From: an archaeon
GTDB lineage: Archaea; Nanobdellota; Nanobdellia; SCGC-AAA011-G17; PNOQ01
NCBI GenBank assembly: GCA_021107835.1
Contig: JAIOSD010000044.1
Location: 1-6,990, forward strand
Length of the DNA stretch: 6,990 bases
Reading direction: 5' to 3'
Position numbers and translations under genes: made by a program. The notes below the pieces were generated by a model. It was not told the DNA's origin and did not search any database. It saw only the letters and a program-made list of their open reading frames with translations. Shown here one piece after another: positions 1 to 5,398 of the stretch; positions within the stretch are counted from its first letter, which is position 1, and each line of letters begins with the position of its first letter.

Positions 1-763
1 CAAAAGGGCAGTTCTAGTTATACAAGCAAATAAAAGACAAAAATACGGAACCGATCCAAGGGCAGGATTAGAATACTCTGCAAAACTATCAAGAAGAAGA
101 CGTGCGTATAGGGGTGGATATGGTAGGAGTATATCCAGAATCCCAAGAAAAGTTATGGTTAGACGAGGAACACAATTTATCTATGAAGGTGCAGTTGTTT
201 CTGGAACAAAGGGTGGAAGAAGGGCTCATCCGCCAAAGGCAGAAAAGATTTATGAAAAAAACATAAACAGAAAGGAAAAGCAAAAAGCAATAAGATCTGC
301 AATGGCAGCAACCTTAGATAAAGAATATTTAAAACAAAAAGGATTTACAATCTTAGAAAACATACCAATGATTATAGATAAGTTAGAACAAATTGAAAAA
401 ACAAAAGATTTCAAAGAATTAATGATAAAATTAAACTTAAAACCTGAATTAGAAAGGGCAGAAAACAAAAAAATAAGGGCAGGAAAAGGAACAATGCGTG
501 GAAGAAAATATAGAAAAACAAAAGGTCCACTAGTTGTAGTTTCAGATAATAACACAAACGTTTACAAAGCATGCAAAAACCTACCTGGTTTTGATGTTGT
601 AGAAGTAAGCTCACTAAACACAGAGCTATTGGCACCAGGAGCAGAACCTGGAAGATTTGTAATATGGTCTTTAGGCGCAATAGAAAGATTAGATAAAGAA
701 AAATTATTTTACACAAAGAAAAATGGACTCGTACAAAGTAATAAAGTACCCGCTAACAACTGA
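1..763 (+). CDS. rpl4: Large-subunit ribosomal protein uL4 (L4), 5'-truncated by the window edge
   Basis: uL4 binds 23S rRNA domain I and sends a long basic loop to the wall of the peptide exit tunnel. The reading frame is open from base 2, well before its first internal ATG at 155, so the gene starts outside the window. The visible 253 codons begin with KRAVLVIQANKR and YGTDPRAG, which in archaeal homologues lie about 30 residues from the N-terminus. The Arg-rich loop (RRRRAYRGGYGR), then GTKGGRRAHPP, and GTMRGRKYRKTKGPLVV further on are archaeal/eukaryotic uL4 hallmarks. After the usual end of the domain (around VIWSLGAIERL) there is an extra tail of about 18 residues; its last 13 codons and the TGA stop overlap the start of uL23 in another frame. 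Identity is certain; the true start cannot be seen. Confidence 0.97.
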   Translation, partial: KRAVLVIQANKRQKYGTDPRAGLEYSAKLSRRRRAYRGGYGRSISRIPRKVMVRRGTQFIYEGAVVSGTKGGRRAHPPKAEKIYEKNINRKEKQKAIRSAMAATLDKEYLKQKGFTILENIPMIIDKLEQIEKTKDFKELMIKLNLKPELERAENKKIRAGKGTMRGRKYRKTKGPLVVVSDNNTNVYKACKNLPGFDVVEVSSLNTELLAPGAEPGRFVIWSLGAIERLDKEKLFYTKKNGLVQSNKVPANN

Positions 764-983
764 AAAAGCGGTTAAAATGATGGAAACAGAAAATAAACTG
801 ACTTTAATAGTCGATAGAAAAGCAAAAAAACAAGATATAAAAAATGCTGTAGAAGAACTATTTAAAGTTAAAGTAATAAAAATAACAACATTACACACAC
901 CAGACAATAAAAAGAAAGCATATTTATTATTATCACCAGACACACCAGCAATTGATATTGCTACAAAATTAGGATTAATGTAA
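723..983 (+). CDS. rpl23: Large-subunit ribosomal protein uL23 (L23)
   Basis: uL23 sits at the peptide tunnel exit and is part of the docking site for SRP and nascent-chain factors. The 86-residue length is normal for archaea. The N-terminus MDSYKVIKYPLTTEKAV matches the family's usual opening (position of the TEKA motif at residues 13-16), so the ATG at 723 is preferred although it lies 41 bases inside uL4. The middle (DIKNAVEELFKVKV, residues 38-51) is the conserved helix and following strand of the fold. No SD sequence precedes the start; the upstream sequence is A-rich, so translation is probably coupled to uL4. The TAA stop is followed two bases later by the uL2 ATG. Confidence 0.96.
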   Translation: MDSYKVIKYPLTTEKAVKMMETENKLTLIVDRKAKKQDIKNAVEELFKVKVIKITTLHTPDNKKKAYLLLSPDTPAIDIATKLGLM

Positions 984-985
984 AA

Positions 986-1711
986 ATGGGTAAGAGACTA
1001 ATAACACAAAGACGTGGAAGAGGAACACACACTTACAAAGCACCTAGCCACCGGTATGTTGGAGCAACTTCTTATCGGACTTATGATGAGATAGAAAAAT
1101 CAGGAATCATTATGGGAAAAGTTGTAGATATCATAAATTGCCCAGGACACTCTACTCCATTAGTGGAAATAGAATATCAAGGCGGAGATAGAATACTAAC
1201 TCTAGCAACATTAGGAATACACACAAACCAAGAAGTAAGCTCTGGTGCAAATGCTCAACCAGTAGAAGGAAACACAGTGCCTCTAAAAATAGTTCAAATA
1301 GGAACAAATGTATCAAATATAGAATCTCAAGTTGGAGATGGTGGAAAGTTTATGAAAGCTTCTGGAACTTCAGCAAAAGTAATAGCAAAAAAAGGCAAAA
1401 AAGTTACTATTCAATTTAAATCTAAAAAAACAAAAATCTTAAATGAAGCTTGTAGAGCTACAATAGGGATTATGGCGGGCGGAGGAAGACAAGAAAAACC
1501 TATTTTAAAAGCCGGTAAAAGAATGCATATGATGCGGGCAAAAAATAAGTTATATCCACAAACCTCTGGGGTAGCAATGAACGCAGTAGACCATCCATTT
1601 GGTTCTGGAAGGGGAAGACACATGGGTAAACCACGAACAGTTTCAAGGAATGCACCTTCAGGAAGAAAAGTTGGTTCAATAGCTTCAAAAAGAACAGGTA
1701 AGAAAAAATAA
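986..1711 (+). CDS. rpl2: Large-subunit ribosomal protein uL2 (L2)
   Basis: uL2 is one of the most conserved ribosomal proteins; it binds 23S rRNA near the peptidyl transferase centre and supports subunit joining. The 241-residue product has the archaeal opening MGKRLITQRRGRGT and APSHRYVG (residues 19-26), the OB-fold and SH3-like core, and the C-terminal signature GVAMNAVDHPFGSGRGRHMG (from about residue 195), followed by KPRTVSRNAPSGRKVGS. His203 lies in the VDHPFG motif; the Phe after Pro, where bacteria have His, is the archaeal form. The gene starts two bases after the uL23 stop in a TAAAAATG junction. AGGA at 971-974 is a weak SD candidate at a rather long spacing of 11 bases. Length and ends look intact. 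Confidence 0.98.
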   Translation: MGKRLITQRRGRGTHTYKAPSHRYVGATSYRTYDEIEKSGIIMGKVVDIINCPGHSTPLVEIEYQGGDRILTLATLGIHTNQEVSSGANAQPVEGNTVPLKIVQIGTNVSNIESQVGDGGKFMKASGTSAKVIAKKGKKVTIQFKSKKTKILNEACRATIGIMAGGGRQEKPILKAGKRMHMMRAKNKLYPQTSGVAMNAVDHPFGSGRGRHMGKPRTVSRNAPSGRKVGSIASKRTGKKK

Positions 1712-1713
1712 AA

Positions 1714-2112
1714 ATGGCAAAAAAAGAATTCACATACCACGGTAAAACACTAGGAGAATTAAAGGAAATGTCTTTACAAGACTTAGCTAAACTAGTTCCT
1801 GCTAGAAAAAGAAGGGCCCTTACAAGAGGGTTCACAGATTCCCAAAAGAAATTACTAAAGAAAATCGAAGCAACAAACCAAGGAACTTACAAAAAAAGAA
1901 TAAAAACCCATTGTAGAGGAATGATAATTCTTCCAAATATGGTGGATCTAAAAATTAATATTCACAACGGAAAAGAGTATGTACAAATAGAAATACAACC
2001 AGAAATGATAGGCCATAGATTAGGAGAGTTTGCAGAAACAAGAAAGAGATTAAAACACAGTGCACCAGGTATTGGGGCTACAAAATCATCTGCGCACCAA
2101 TCTGTTAAATAA
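1714..2112 (+). CDS. rps19: Small-subunit ribosomal protein uS19 (S19)
   Basis: uS19 lies in the head of the 30S subunit near the A-site finger and the uS13 contact. The 132-residue protein is the long archaeal/eukaryotic form: an N-terminal helical region with LVPARKRRALTRG (residues 27-39), then the core motif KTHCRGMIILPNMV (64-77), the strand-rich GKEYVQIEIQPEMIGHRLGEF (86-106), and a C-terminal tail ending in APGIGATKSS. The start is two bases after the uL2 stop, again in a TAAAAATG junction. AGGT at 1696-1699 is too far upstream to be a convincing SD. The next gene also starts two bases after this stop, so three consecutive junctions share the same layout. Confidence 0.98.
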   Translation: MAKKEFTYHGKTLGELKEMSLQDLAKLVPARKRRALTRGFTDSQKKLLKKIEATNQGTYKKRIKTHCRGMIILPNMVDLKINIHNGKEYVQIEIQPEMIGHRLGEFAETRKRLKHSAPGIGATKSSAHQSVK

Positions 2113-2114
2113 AA

Positions 2115-2669
2115 ATGACTGAAGAGAAAAAACCAAAAGAACCTGTAAAGAAAGAAGAGAAGGCAGTTAAACCAAAAGAACCTGTAAAGAAAGAAAAACC
2201 AAAGGAACCAGTAAAGCAAGAAAAACCTAAGGAAGAGCCTAAGCTAGTAGATAAATCAGAACATTTTGCTATTGCAAGATCACTAAGTCTACCTATCTCA
2301 ACAAAACAGGCAGTAGAAATTTCAAACTTCATAAGAAAAAAAGAACTTCAAATAGCAAGAAAACTTTTACAAGAAGTACTTGACAAAAAAAAGGCACTCC
2401 CTTTCAAAAGATATAATAGAGATATGGGGCACAAACCAGGAAAAATCGCTTCAGGAAGATATCCTGAAAAGGCAATATCCTATTTCATAAAAATATTAAG
2501 AACTGCAGAAGCAAATGCAGAAGACAAAGGGCTAGATATTAACAATTTAATAATCACAGAGCTAAAAGCAGACAAAGGGCCACAACAATGGCACTATGGT
2601 AGATTAAGACGTAGAAAAATGAAAAACACTCATCTCTATGTAAAAGTTATGGAGAAAGAAAATGATTGA
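2115..2669 (+). CDS. rpl22: Large-subunit ribosomal protein uL22 (L22) with repeat-built Lys/Pro/Glu-rich N-terminal tail
   Basis: uL22 binds all 23S rRNA domains; its long beta-hairpin lines the exit tunnel and its globular part is exposed near the tunnel exit. The normal domain starts near residue 49 (HFAIARSLSLPIS) and continues through LPFKRYNRDMGHKPG, SGRYPEKA and RTAEANAEDKGLD to the hairpin and final strand (RRRKMKNTHLYVKVME). Residues 1-46 are an added tail made of four copies, the last incomplete, of a KPKEPVKKE unit. This tail raises the length to 184, against roughly 150-155 in most archaea. It looks disordered, and its role is unknown. No internal ATG lies between the tail and the core, and the ATG at 2115 fits the TAAAAATG junction with uS19, so the tail is probably translated. 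The gene ends with an 8-base overlap into uS3. Confidence 0.96.
   Translation: MTEEKKPKEPVKKEEKAVKPKEPVKKEKPKEPVKQEKPKEEPKLVDKSEHFAIARSLSLPISTKQAVEISNFIRKKELQIARKLLQEVLDKKKALPFKRYNRDMGHKPGKIASGRYPEKAISYFIKILRTAEANAEDKGLDINNLIITELKADKGPQQWHYGRLRRRKMKNTHLYVKVMEKEND
2130..2243 (+). repeat. In-frame 27-base repeats encoding the uL22 N-terminal tail
   Basis: Bases 2130-2156 and 2169-2195 are identical over 27 bases and encode KPKEPVKKE. They are separated by 12 bases encoding EKAV. A diverged third copy (2196-2222, KPKEPVKQE) follows directly, then a partial fourth (2223-2243, KPKEEPK). Identity at synonymous positions between copies one and two points to a fairly recent duplication; copies three and four have drifted (cct/cca, aaa/aag changes). 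Confidence 0.93.
2651..2654 (+). promoter_or_regulatory. Shine-Dalgarno sequence of uS3
   Basis: GGAG lies within the end of uL22 and is separated by seven bases from the uS3 ATG at 2662. It supports that start, which overlaps the uL22 stop by eight bases. Confidence 0.65.
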
Positions 2670-3564
2670 AAGAGAGATAATAAAGAAAAAACTAAAAGAA
2701 TTTGAAATATTAGACTATATAGCAGAAGAGTTAGATCGTCCAGGATATTCTCACACACAGATTCAAAAAACCCCATTAGGAGAAAAAATCATAATTCATA
2801 CTTCAAAACCAGGATTTATAGTGGGTAGAAAAGGTTCTAACATAAAAGAACTTACTCTAGTATTAAAAGATAAATTTGGATTAGAAAATCCCCAAATTGA
2901 AGTTGGAGAAATGGATAACACAAACCTAAACCCACATTCTGTTGCAAAACATATAGTGCACACTTTTGAAAGATTTGGTCCAAGTAGATTTAAGTTCCTT
3001 GGGTATAAATCCCTGGAAAATATAATGAGTGCCGGGGCAATAGGTGCAGAAATAGTTCTCTCAGGAAGGGGGGTTCCATCCCAACGTTCCAAAACTTGGA
3101 GATTTTCAGCAGGACATCTAAAAAAATCAGGAGATATTGCAGAAAACTTTATTAGTAAAGGCTTTGCAGTTGCACATCTCAAATCAGGTTCTGTCGGAGT
3201 AAAGGTAAGTATTTTAACCCCTGATGTGGTTTTGCCAGATCGAATAACGATAAAAGAATTAGAACAAAAAACACCTAAAGAAGAAGTTAAAGAAGAGAAA
3301 AAAGTAGGGGATGTTAAAGAAGAAGTTAAAGAAGAGAAAAAAGTAGGGGATGTTAAAGAAGAAATTAAAAAAGAAGTTAAAGAAGAATTAAAAGAAACAA
3401 TGGATGAAAAAACCGCTGAAAAAGTAGCTGAAAAAGTGGTAGAAGAATCAAAAAAAGAAATCATAGAGGCTATTCCAAAGAAAAAAGAAAAAAAACAAGA
3501 AAAAGTACCAACTGCTATAGAATTAGCAGAAAAGAAGAAAGATGGCAATACTAAAGCTAAATGA
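2662..3564 (+). CDS. rps3: Small-subunit ribosomal protein uS3 (S3) with long charged C-terminal tail
   Basis: uS3 is in the 30S head at the mRNA entry channel, where it contributes to mRNA unwinding and decoding. Residues 1 to about 203 are the usual protein: a type II KH domain with the GRKG loop at residues 55-58 (PGFIVGRKGSNI), followed by the C-terminal alpha/beta domain with GRGVPSQRSKTWRFSAGHLKKSGD and ending near ITIKELEQK. Residues 206-300 form a Lys/Glu-rich tail of 95 residues. It starts with a 13-residue unit repeated perfectly, continues with a probable amphipathic helix (EKTAEKVAEKVVEES and EIIEAI) and ends very basic. Charged C-terminal extensions of uS3 occur in other archaea and in eukaryotes, but their sequence is not conserved. 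A GGAG lies seven bases before the start. The last 23 bases overlap uL29. Confidence 0.97.
   Translation: MIEREIIKKKLKEFEILDYIAEELDRPGYSHTQIQKTPLGEKIIIHTSKPGFIVGRKGSNIKELTLVLKDKFGLENPQIEVGEMDNTNLNPHSVAKHIVHTFERFGPSRFKFLGYKSLENIMSAGAIGAEIVLSGRGVPSQRSKTWRFSAGHLKKSGDIAENFISKGFAVAHLKSGSVGVKVSILTPDVVLPDRITIKELEQKTPKEEVKEEKKVGDVKEEVKEEKKVGDVKEEIKKEVKEELKETMDEKTAEKVAEKVVEESKKEIIEAIPKKKEKKQEKVPTAIELAEKKKDGNTKAK
3277..3354 (+). repeat. Perfect 39-base tandem duplication in the uS3 tail
   Basis: Bases 3277-3315 and 3316-3354 are identical and directly adjacent. Each encodes KEEVKEEKKVGDV (uS3 residues 206-218 and 219-231). The downstream KEEIKKEVKEE looks like a diverged partial third copy. The length is a multiple of three, so the frame is kept. 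Perfect identity, including third positions, suggests a recent duplication by slippage or unequal exchange. Confidence 0.97.
3415..3438 (+). repeat. 12-base near-perfect tandem repeat in the uS3 tail
   Basis: Two adjacent 12-base units (GCTGAAAAAGTA, then the same ending in GTG) encode AEKV twice. They differ only in the last base, which is synonymous. They lie in the part of the tail that would form an amphipathic helix. Confidence 0.8.
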
Positions 3565-3754
3565 AATAAAACAAATGGATGAGAAAACTAGCTCAGGAAA
3601 ATTAAAGGAGCTAAGAAATGAACTAATTAGTATTAATGCTCAAGTAGCTATGGGTTCGCTTCCAGAAAATCCTGGAAAGATTAAAGAAATAAGAAAAACC
3701 ATAGCAAGGATATTAACTATAAATCGACTCAAGGAGGGTGAGAATAAAGTATGA
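3542..3754 (+). CDS. rpl29: Large-subunit ribosomal protein uL29 (L29)
   Basis: uL29 is a small two-helix protein beside uL23 at the tunnel exit. The 70-residue product begins MAILKLNEIKQM, the standard archaeal opening, which fixes the start at 3542, inside the last 23 bases of uS3. The conserved second half QVAMGSLPENPGKIKEIRKT (residues 34-53) and IARILTIN (54-61) match the family closely. No clear SD sequence precedes it, so its translation is probably coupled to that of uS3. The stop overlaps the aIF1 start as ATGA. The C-terminal KEGENKV codons also carry the strong SD sequence of aIF1, so these codons have a second, regulatory use. Confidence 0.96.
   Translation: MAILKLNEIKQMDEKTSSGKLKELRNELISINAQVAMGSLPENPGKIKEIRKTIARILTINRLKEGENKV
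3733..3741 (+). promoter_or_regulatory. Strong Shine-Dalgarno sequence of aIF1
   Basis: GGAGGGTGA is the longest purine-rich SD-like match in the window (close to the archaeal GGAGGTGA consensus). It lies nine bases before the aIF1 ATG, inside the uL29 coding sequence. Confidence 0.85.
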
Positions 3755-4053
3755 CTGAAATATGCCCAAAATGTGGGCTTCCAGAGGACCTTTGTGTTTG
3801 TGAAACAATAGCAAAAGAAGAACAAAGAATTCGTATCCGAAAAGAAAAGAAAAGATACGGAAAACTAATGACTATTATTGAAGGGATAGACAAAACCACA
3901 ATAGACATAAAAGACGTCGCAAAAAAACTCAAAAGCAAGTTTGCTTGTGGTGGAACTGTAAAAGATTCCACAATAGAGTTACAAGGCGATCACGTAGCAA
4001 AGGTAAAAGACGTGTTGATTAAACTCGGCTTCAATTCAGACACCATTGATTAA
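3751..4053 (+). CDS. Translation initiation factor aIF1 (SUI1/eIF1 family)
   Basis: aIF1 binds the 30S subunit near the P site and enforces correct start-codon and initiator-tRNA selection. The 100-residue protein has the archaeal arrangement: an N-terminal Cys cluster, C5-x2-C8-x6-C15-x-C17 (ICPKCGLPEDLCVCE), which resembles a zinc-binding site, then the SUI1 domain with RYGKLMTIIEGID (residues 35-47), KFACGGTVK (63-71) and GDHVAKVKDVLIKLGF (79-94). Its start overlaps the uL29 stop (ATGA). It has the best SD sequence in the window, unlike most neighbours. A place between uL29 and the RNase P subunit is common in archaeal clusters, so this is not an intruder. The TAA stop is followed two bases later by the Rpp29 ATG. 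Confidence 0.96.
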   Translation: MTEICPKCGLPEDLCVCETIAKEEQRIRIRKEKKRYGKLMTIIEGIDKTTIDIKDVAKKLKSKFACGGTVKDSTIELQGDHVAKVKDVLIKLGFNSDTID

Positions 4054-4055
4054 AA

Positions 4056-4286
4056 ATGGTTACTAGATGGAGAAAAGAGTTAATTGGCTCTGAAGTAGAG
4101 GTCATTAGCTCAAAAAATAAAACCCTTGTTGGTTTGAAAGGAAAAATAATCGAAGAAACAAAAAACACAATAAAATTAGACAATGGAAAAACCATCCTTA
4201 AATCACATGTCACCTTAAAAATAGGGGATGAAGTGGTTGAAGGGGAAAAAATAAAAAAAAGACCAGAAGATAGGATAAAAAAATGA
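4056..4286 (+). CDS. rnp1: Ribonuclease P protein component 1 (Rpp29/Pop4 family)
   Basis: Rpp29 binds the RNase P RNA with Rpp21 and helps the enzyme cleave the 5' leader from precursor tRNA. The 76-residue product has the family core: RKELIGSEVEVISSKNKTLVG (residues 6-26), KGKIIEETKNTIKLDNG (28-44, the Sm-like barrel) and the terminal RPEDRIKK (69-76). It is somewhat shorter than many archaeal homologues (often about 90-100), mainly through a compact loop after LKSHVTLKIGDEV and an early end. This looks like reduction rather than damage, since the diagnostic RPEDRIKK end is kept. It starts in a TAAAAATG junction without an SD and overlaps uS17 by four bases (ATGA). Its place just before uS17 is conserved in archaea. 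Confidence 0.94.
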   Translation: MVTRWRKELIGSEVEVISSKNKTLVGLKGKIIEETKNTIKLDNGKTILKSHVTLKIGDEVVEGEKIKKRPEDRIKK

Positions 4287-4627
4287 AAACAAAAAAACAG
4301 ATTGGATTTGAAGTGGAGTTTCCTAAAGAGAAATGTGAAGATAATAATTGTCCATTTCATGGGACTTTGAAAGTAAGAGGTAGAACTTTCTCTGGAAAAG
4401 TAATCTCTAAAGATGTTCACAAATCTGCAACAGTTGAATGGGACAGATTAATTAAAATTAAAAAATATGAAAGAACAGAAAAGAAAAAATCCAAAGTTAG
4501 TGCACATAATCCACCTTGTATAGATGCACAAAAAGGAGATTATGTAATGATAGCAGAAACAAGACCAATTAGCAAAACAAAGAAATTTGTAATACTAAAT
4601 ATTATCAAAAAAAATGAAAGCAATTAA
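4283..4627 (+). CDS. rps17: Small-subunit ribosomal protein uS17 (S17)
   Basis: uS17 is an OB-fold protein that binds 16S rRNA early in 30S assembly. The 114-residue form has the archaeal N-terminal extension with C18-x4-C23 followed by PFHG (KCEDNNCPFHG), then TFSGKVISKDVHKSATVEW (residues 35-53) and the signature AHNPPCIDAQKGDYVMIAET (74-93), followed by RPISKTKKFVI. The start overlaps the Rpp29 stop by four bases, with a weak AGGA at 4272-4275, seven bases upstream. The last 14 bases overlap uL14. Length is normal and no damage is seen. Confidence 0.97.
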   Translation: MKTKKQIGFEVEFPKEKCEDNNCPFHGTLKVRGRTFSGKVISKDVHKSATVEWDRLIKIKKYERTEKKKSKVSAHNPPCIDAQKGDYVMIAETRPISKTKKFVILNIIKKNESN

Positions 4628-5015
4628 CGCAAAAATAACCGGGGTACTTGTAAGAGGATCTAGAATAGACGTTTGTGACAATTCTGGAGCTAAAAGGGTA
4701 TTTTTAGTATCAGTAAAAGGAGCAAAAACAAGAAAAGGAAGATATCCTTCAGCAGGAATAGGAGATTTACTAAAAGTTTCTGTGATTCAAGGCTCCCAAG
4801 ATATAAGAAAACAACTTGTTCCAGCAATTTTAGTAAGACAAAGAAAAGAATTTACAAGACCAGATGGGACAAGGGTAAAGTTTGAAGACAATGCAGTAGT
4901 AATATGTAAAGATGAAAAAGGAAATCCAAAAGGAACCATTTTCAAGGGTCCAATTGCAAAAGAAGTTCCACAACGGTGGCCTGCCGTAGGAAAAGTGGCA
5001 AAAATTATAGTTTAA
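4614..5015 (+). CDS. rpl14: Large-subunit ribosomal protein uL14 (L14)
   Basis: uL14 lies at the subunit interface, where it contacts 16S rRNA helix 14 in the intersubunit bridge region and anti-association factors. The 133-residue protein shows MKAINAKITGVLVRGSRIDV at the N-terminus, CDNSGAKRVFLVSVKGAK (21-38), the RQRKEFTRPDG motif (75-85) with FEDNAVVICKDEKGNPKGT, and the closing GPIAKEVPQRWPAVGKVA (112-129). The start at 4614 fits the usual archaeal opening (MK-I-A-I) and creates a 14-base overlap with uS17. There is no SD; the start follows a run of eight A residues. The stop TAA is separated from the uL24 ATG by a single A. Confidence 0.98.
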   Translation: MKAINAKITGVLVRGSRIDVCDNSGAKRVFLVSVKGAKTRKGRYPSAGIGDLLKVSVIQGSQDIRKQLVPAILVRQRKEFTRPDGTRVKFEDNAVVICKDEKGNPKGTIFKGPIAKEVPQRWPAVGKVAKIIV

Positions 5016-5016
5016 A

Positions 5017-5397
5017 ATGAAATCAATATTTTCAACATCATGGAAAAGTAGCAAGCAGCCAAGGAAGCAACGTAAATATAGACATAATGCTCCAGCTCAT
5101 ATAAAAAAGAAGTTTGTTTCAGTCAATCTTTCAAAAGAGTTGAGAGAAAAACACGCCAAGAGAAATGTTCCTGTTGTAAAAGGAGATAAGGTAAAAGTGT
5201 TACGAGGGCAATATAAGGGAAAAACTGGAGAAGTAGAAAGGGTAGACCTGAGAAACATAAAAATCATAGTACAAGGGGTTGAAAACATAAAAAAAGATGG
5301 AACAAAAGTCCCTTACCCATTAGATCCTTCAAATTTAATGATCACAGAATTAAAAATAGATGATAAAAAAAGAAAGGCAAGCATAGAGAGGAAATAA
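5017..5397 (+). CDS. rpl24: Large-subunit ribosomal protein uL24 (L24)
   Basis: uL24 starts 50S assembly on the 5' part of 23S rRNA and lies near the tunnel exit. The 126-residue archaeal/eukaryotic-type protein has a basic N-terminal region (SSKQPRKQRKYRHNAPAHIK, 11-30, then KKFVSVNLSKELREKH), a KOW segment (VVKGDKVKVLRGQYKGKTGE, 53-72) and the following VDLRNIKIIVQGVENIKKDG, with YPLDPSNLMITEL near the end. It starts one base after the uL14 stop (TAAAATG) and has no visible SD. Its last codons carry the GAGG sequence that probably serves eS4. Length and motifs look intact. Confidence 0.97.
   Translation: MKSIFSTSWKSSKQPRKQRKYRHNAPAHIKKKFVSVNLSKELREKHAKRNVPVVKGDKVKVLRGQYKGKTGEVERVDLRNIKIIVQGVENIKKDGTKVPYPLDPSNLMITELKIDDKKRKASIERK
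5388..5391 (+). promoter_or_regulatory. Probable Shine-Dalgarno sequence of eS4
   Basis: GAGG (within GAGAGGA) lies inside the end of uL24, seven bases before the eS4 ATG at 5399. Confidence 0.55.
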
Positions 5398-5398
5398 A

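Noticed and set aside
155..763. uL4 starting at the ATG at 155
   Set aside because: The frame is open to the window edge and the residues before this Met (KRAVL, YGTDPRAG, the Arg-rich loop) are conserved uL4 sequence.
2115..2243. Repeats in uL22 considered as a CRISPR array or regulatory repeat
   Set aside because: They are in frame, nearly contiguous without spacers, and translate to a uniform low-complexity tail.
2105..2332. Minus-strand frame with repeated FTGSFGF units opposite uL22
   Set aside because: The repeat is the antisense reading of the KPKEPVKKE-coding repeats and has no independent support.
2796..3548. A 250-codon open frame on the minus strand opposite uS3, rich in Ser and Phe
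   Set aside because: It is the complement of the Lys/Glu-rich uS3 coding sequence (AAA/GAA read as TTT/TTC), which rarely yields stops. It resembles no known protein, and the + strand gene is certain.
4690..4720. Short T run near 4700 as a transcription terminator
   Set aside because: Only five T residues, inside the conserved uL14 coding sequence, with transcription expected to continue through uL14.
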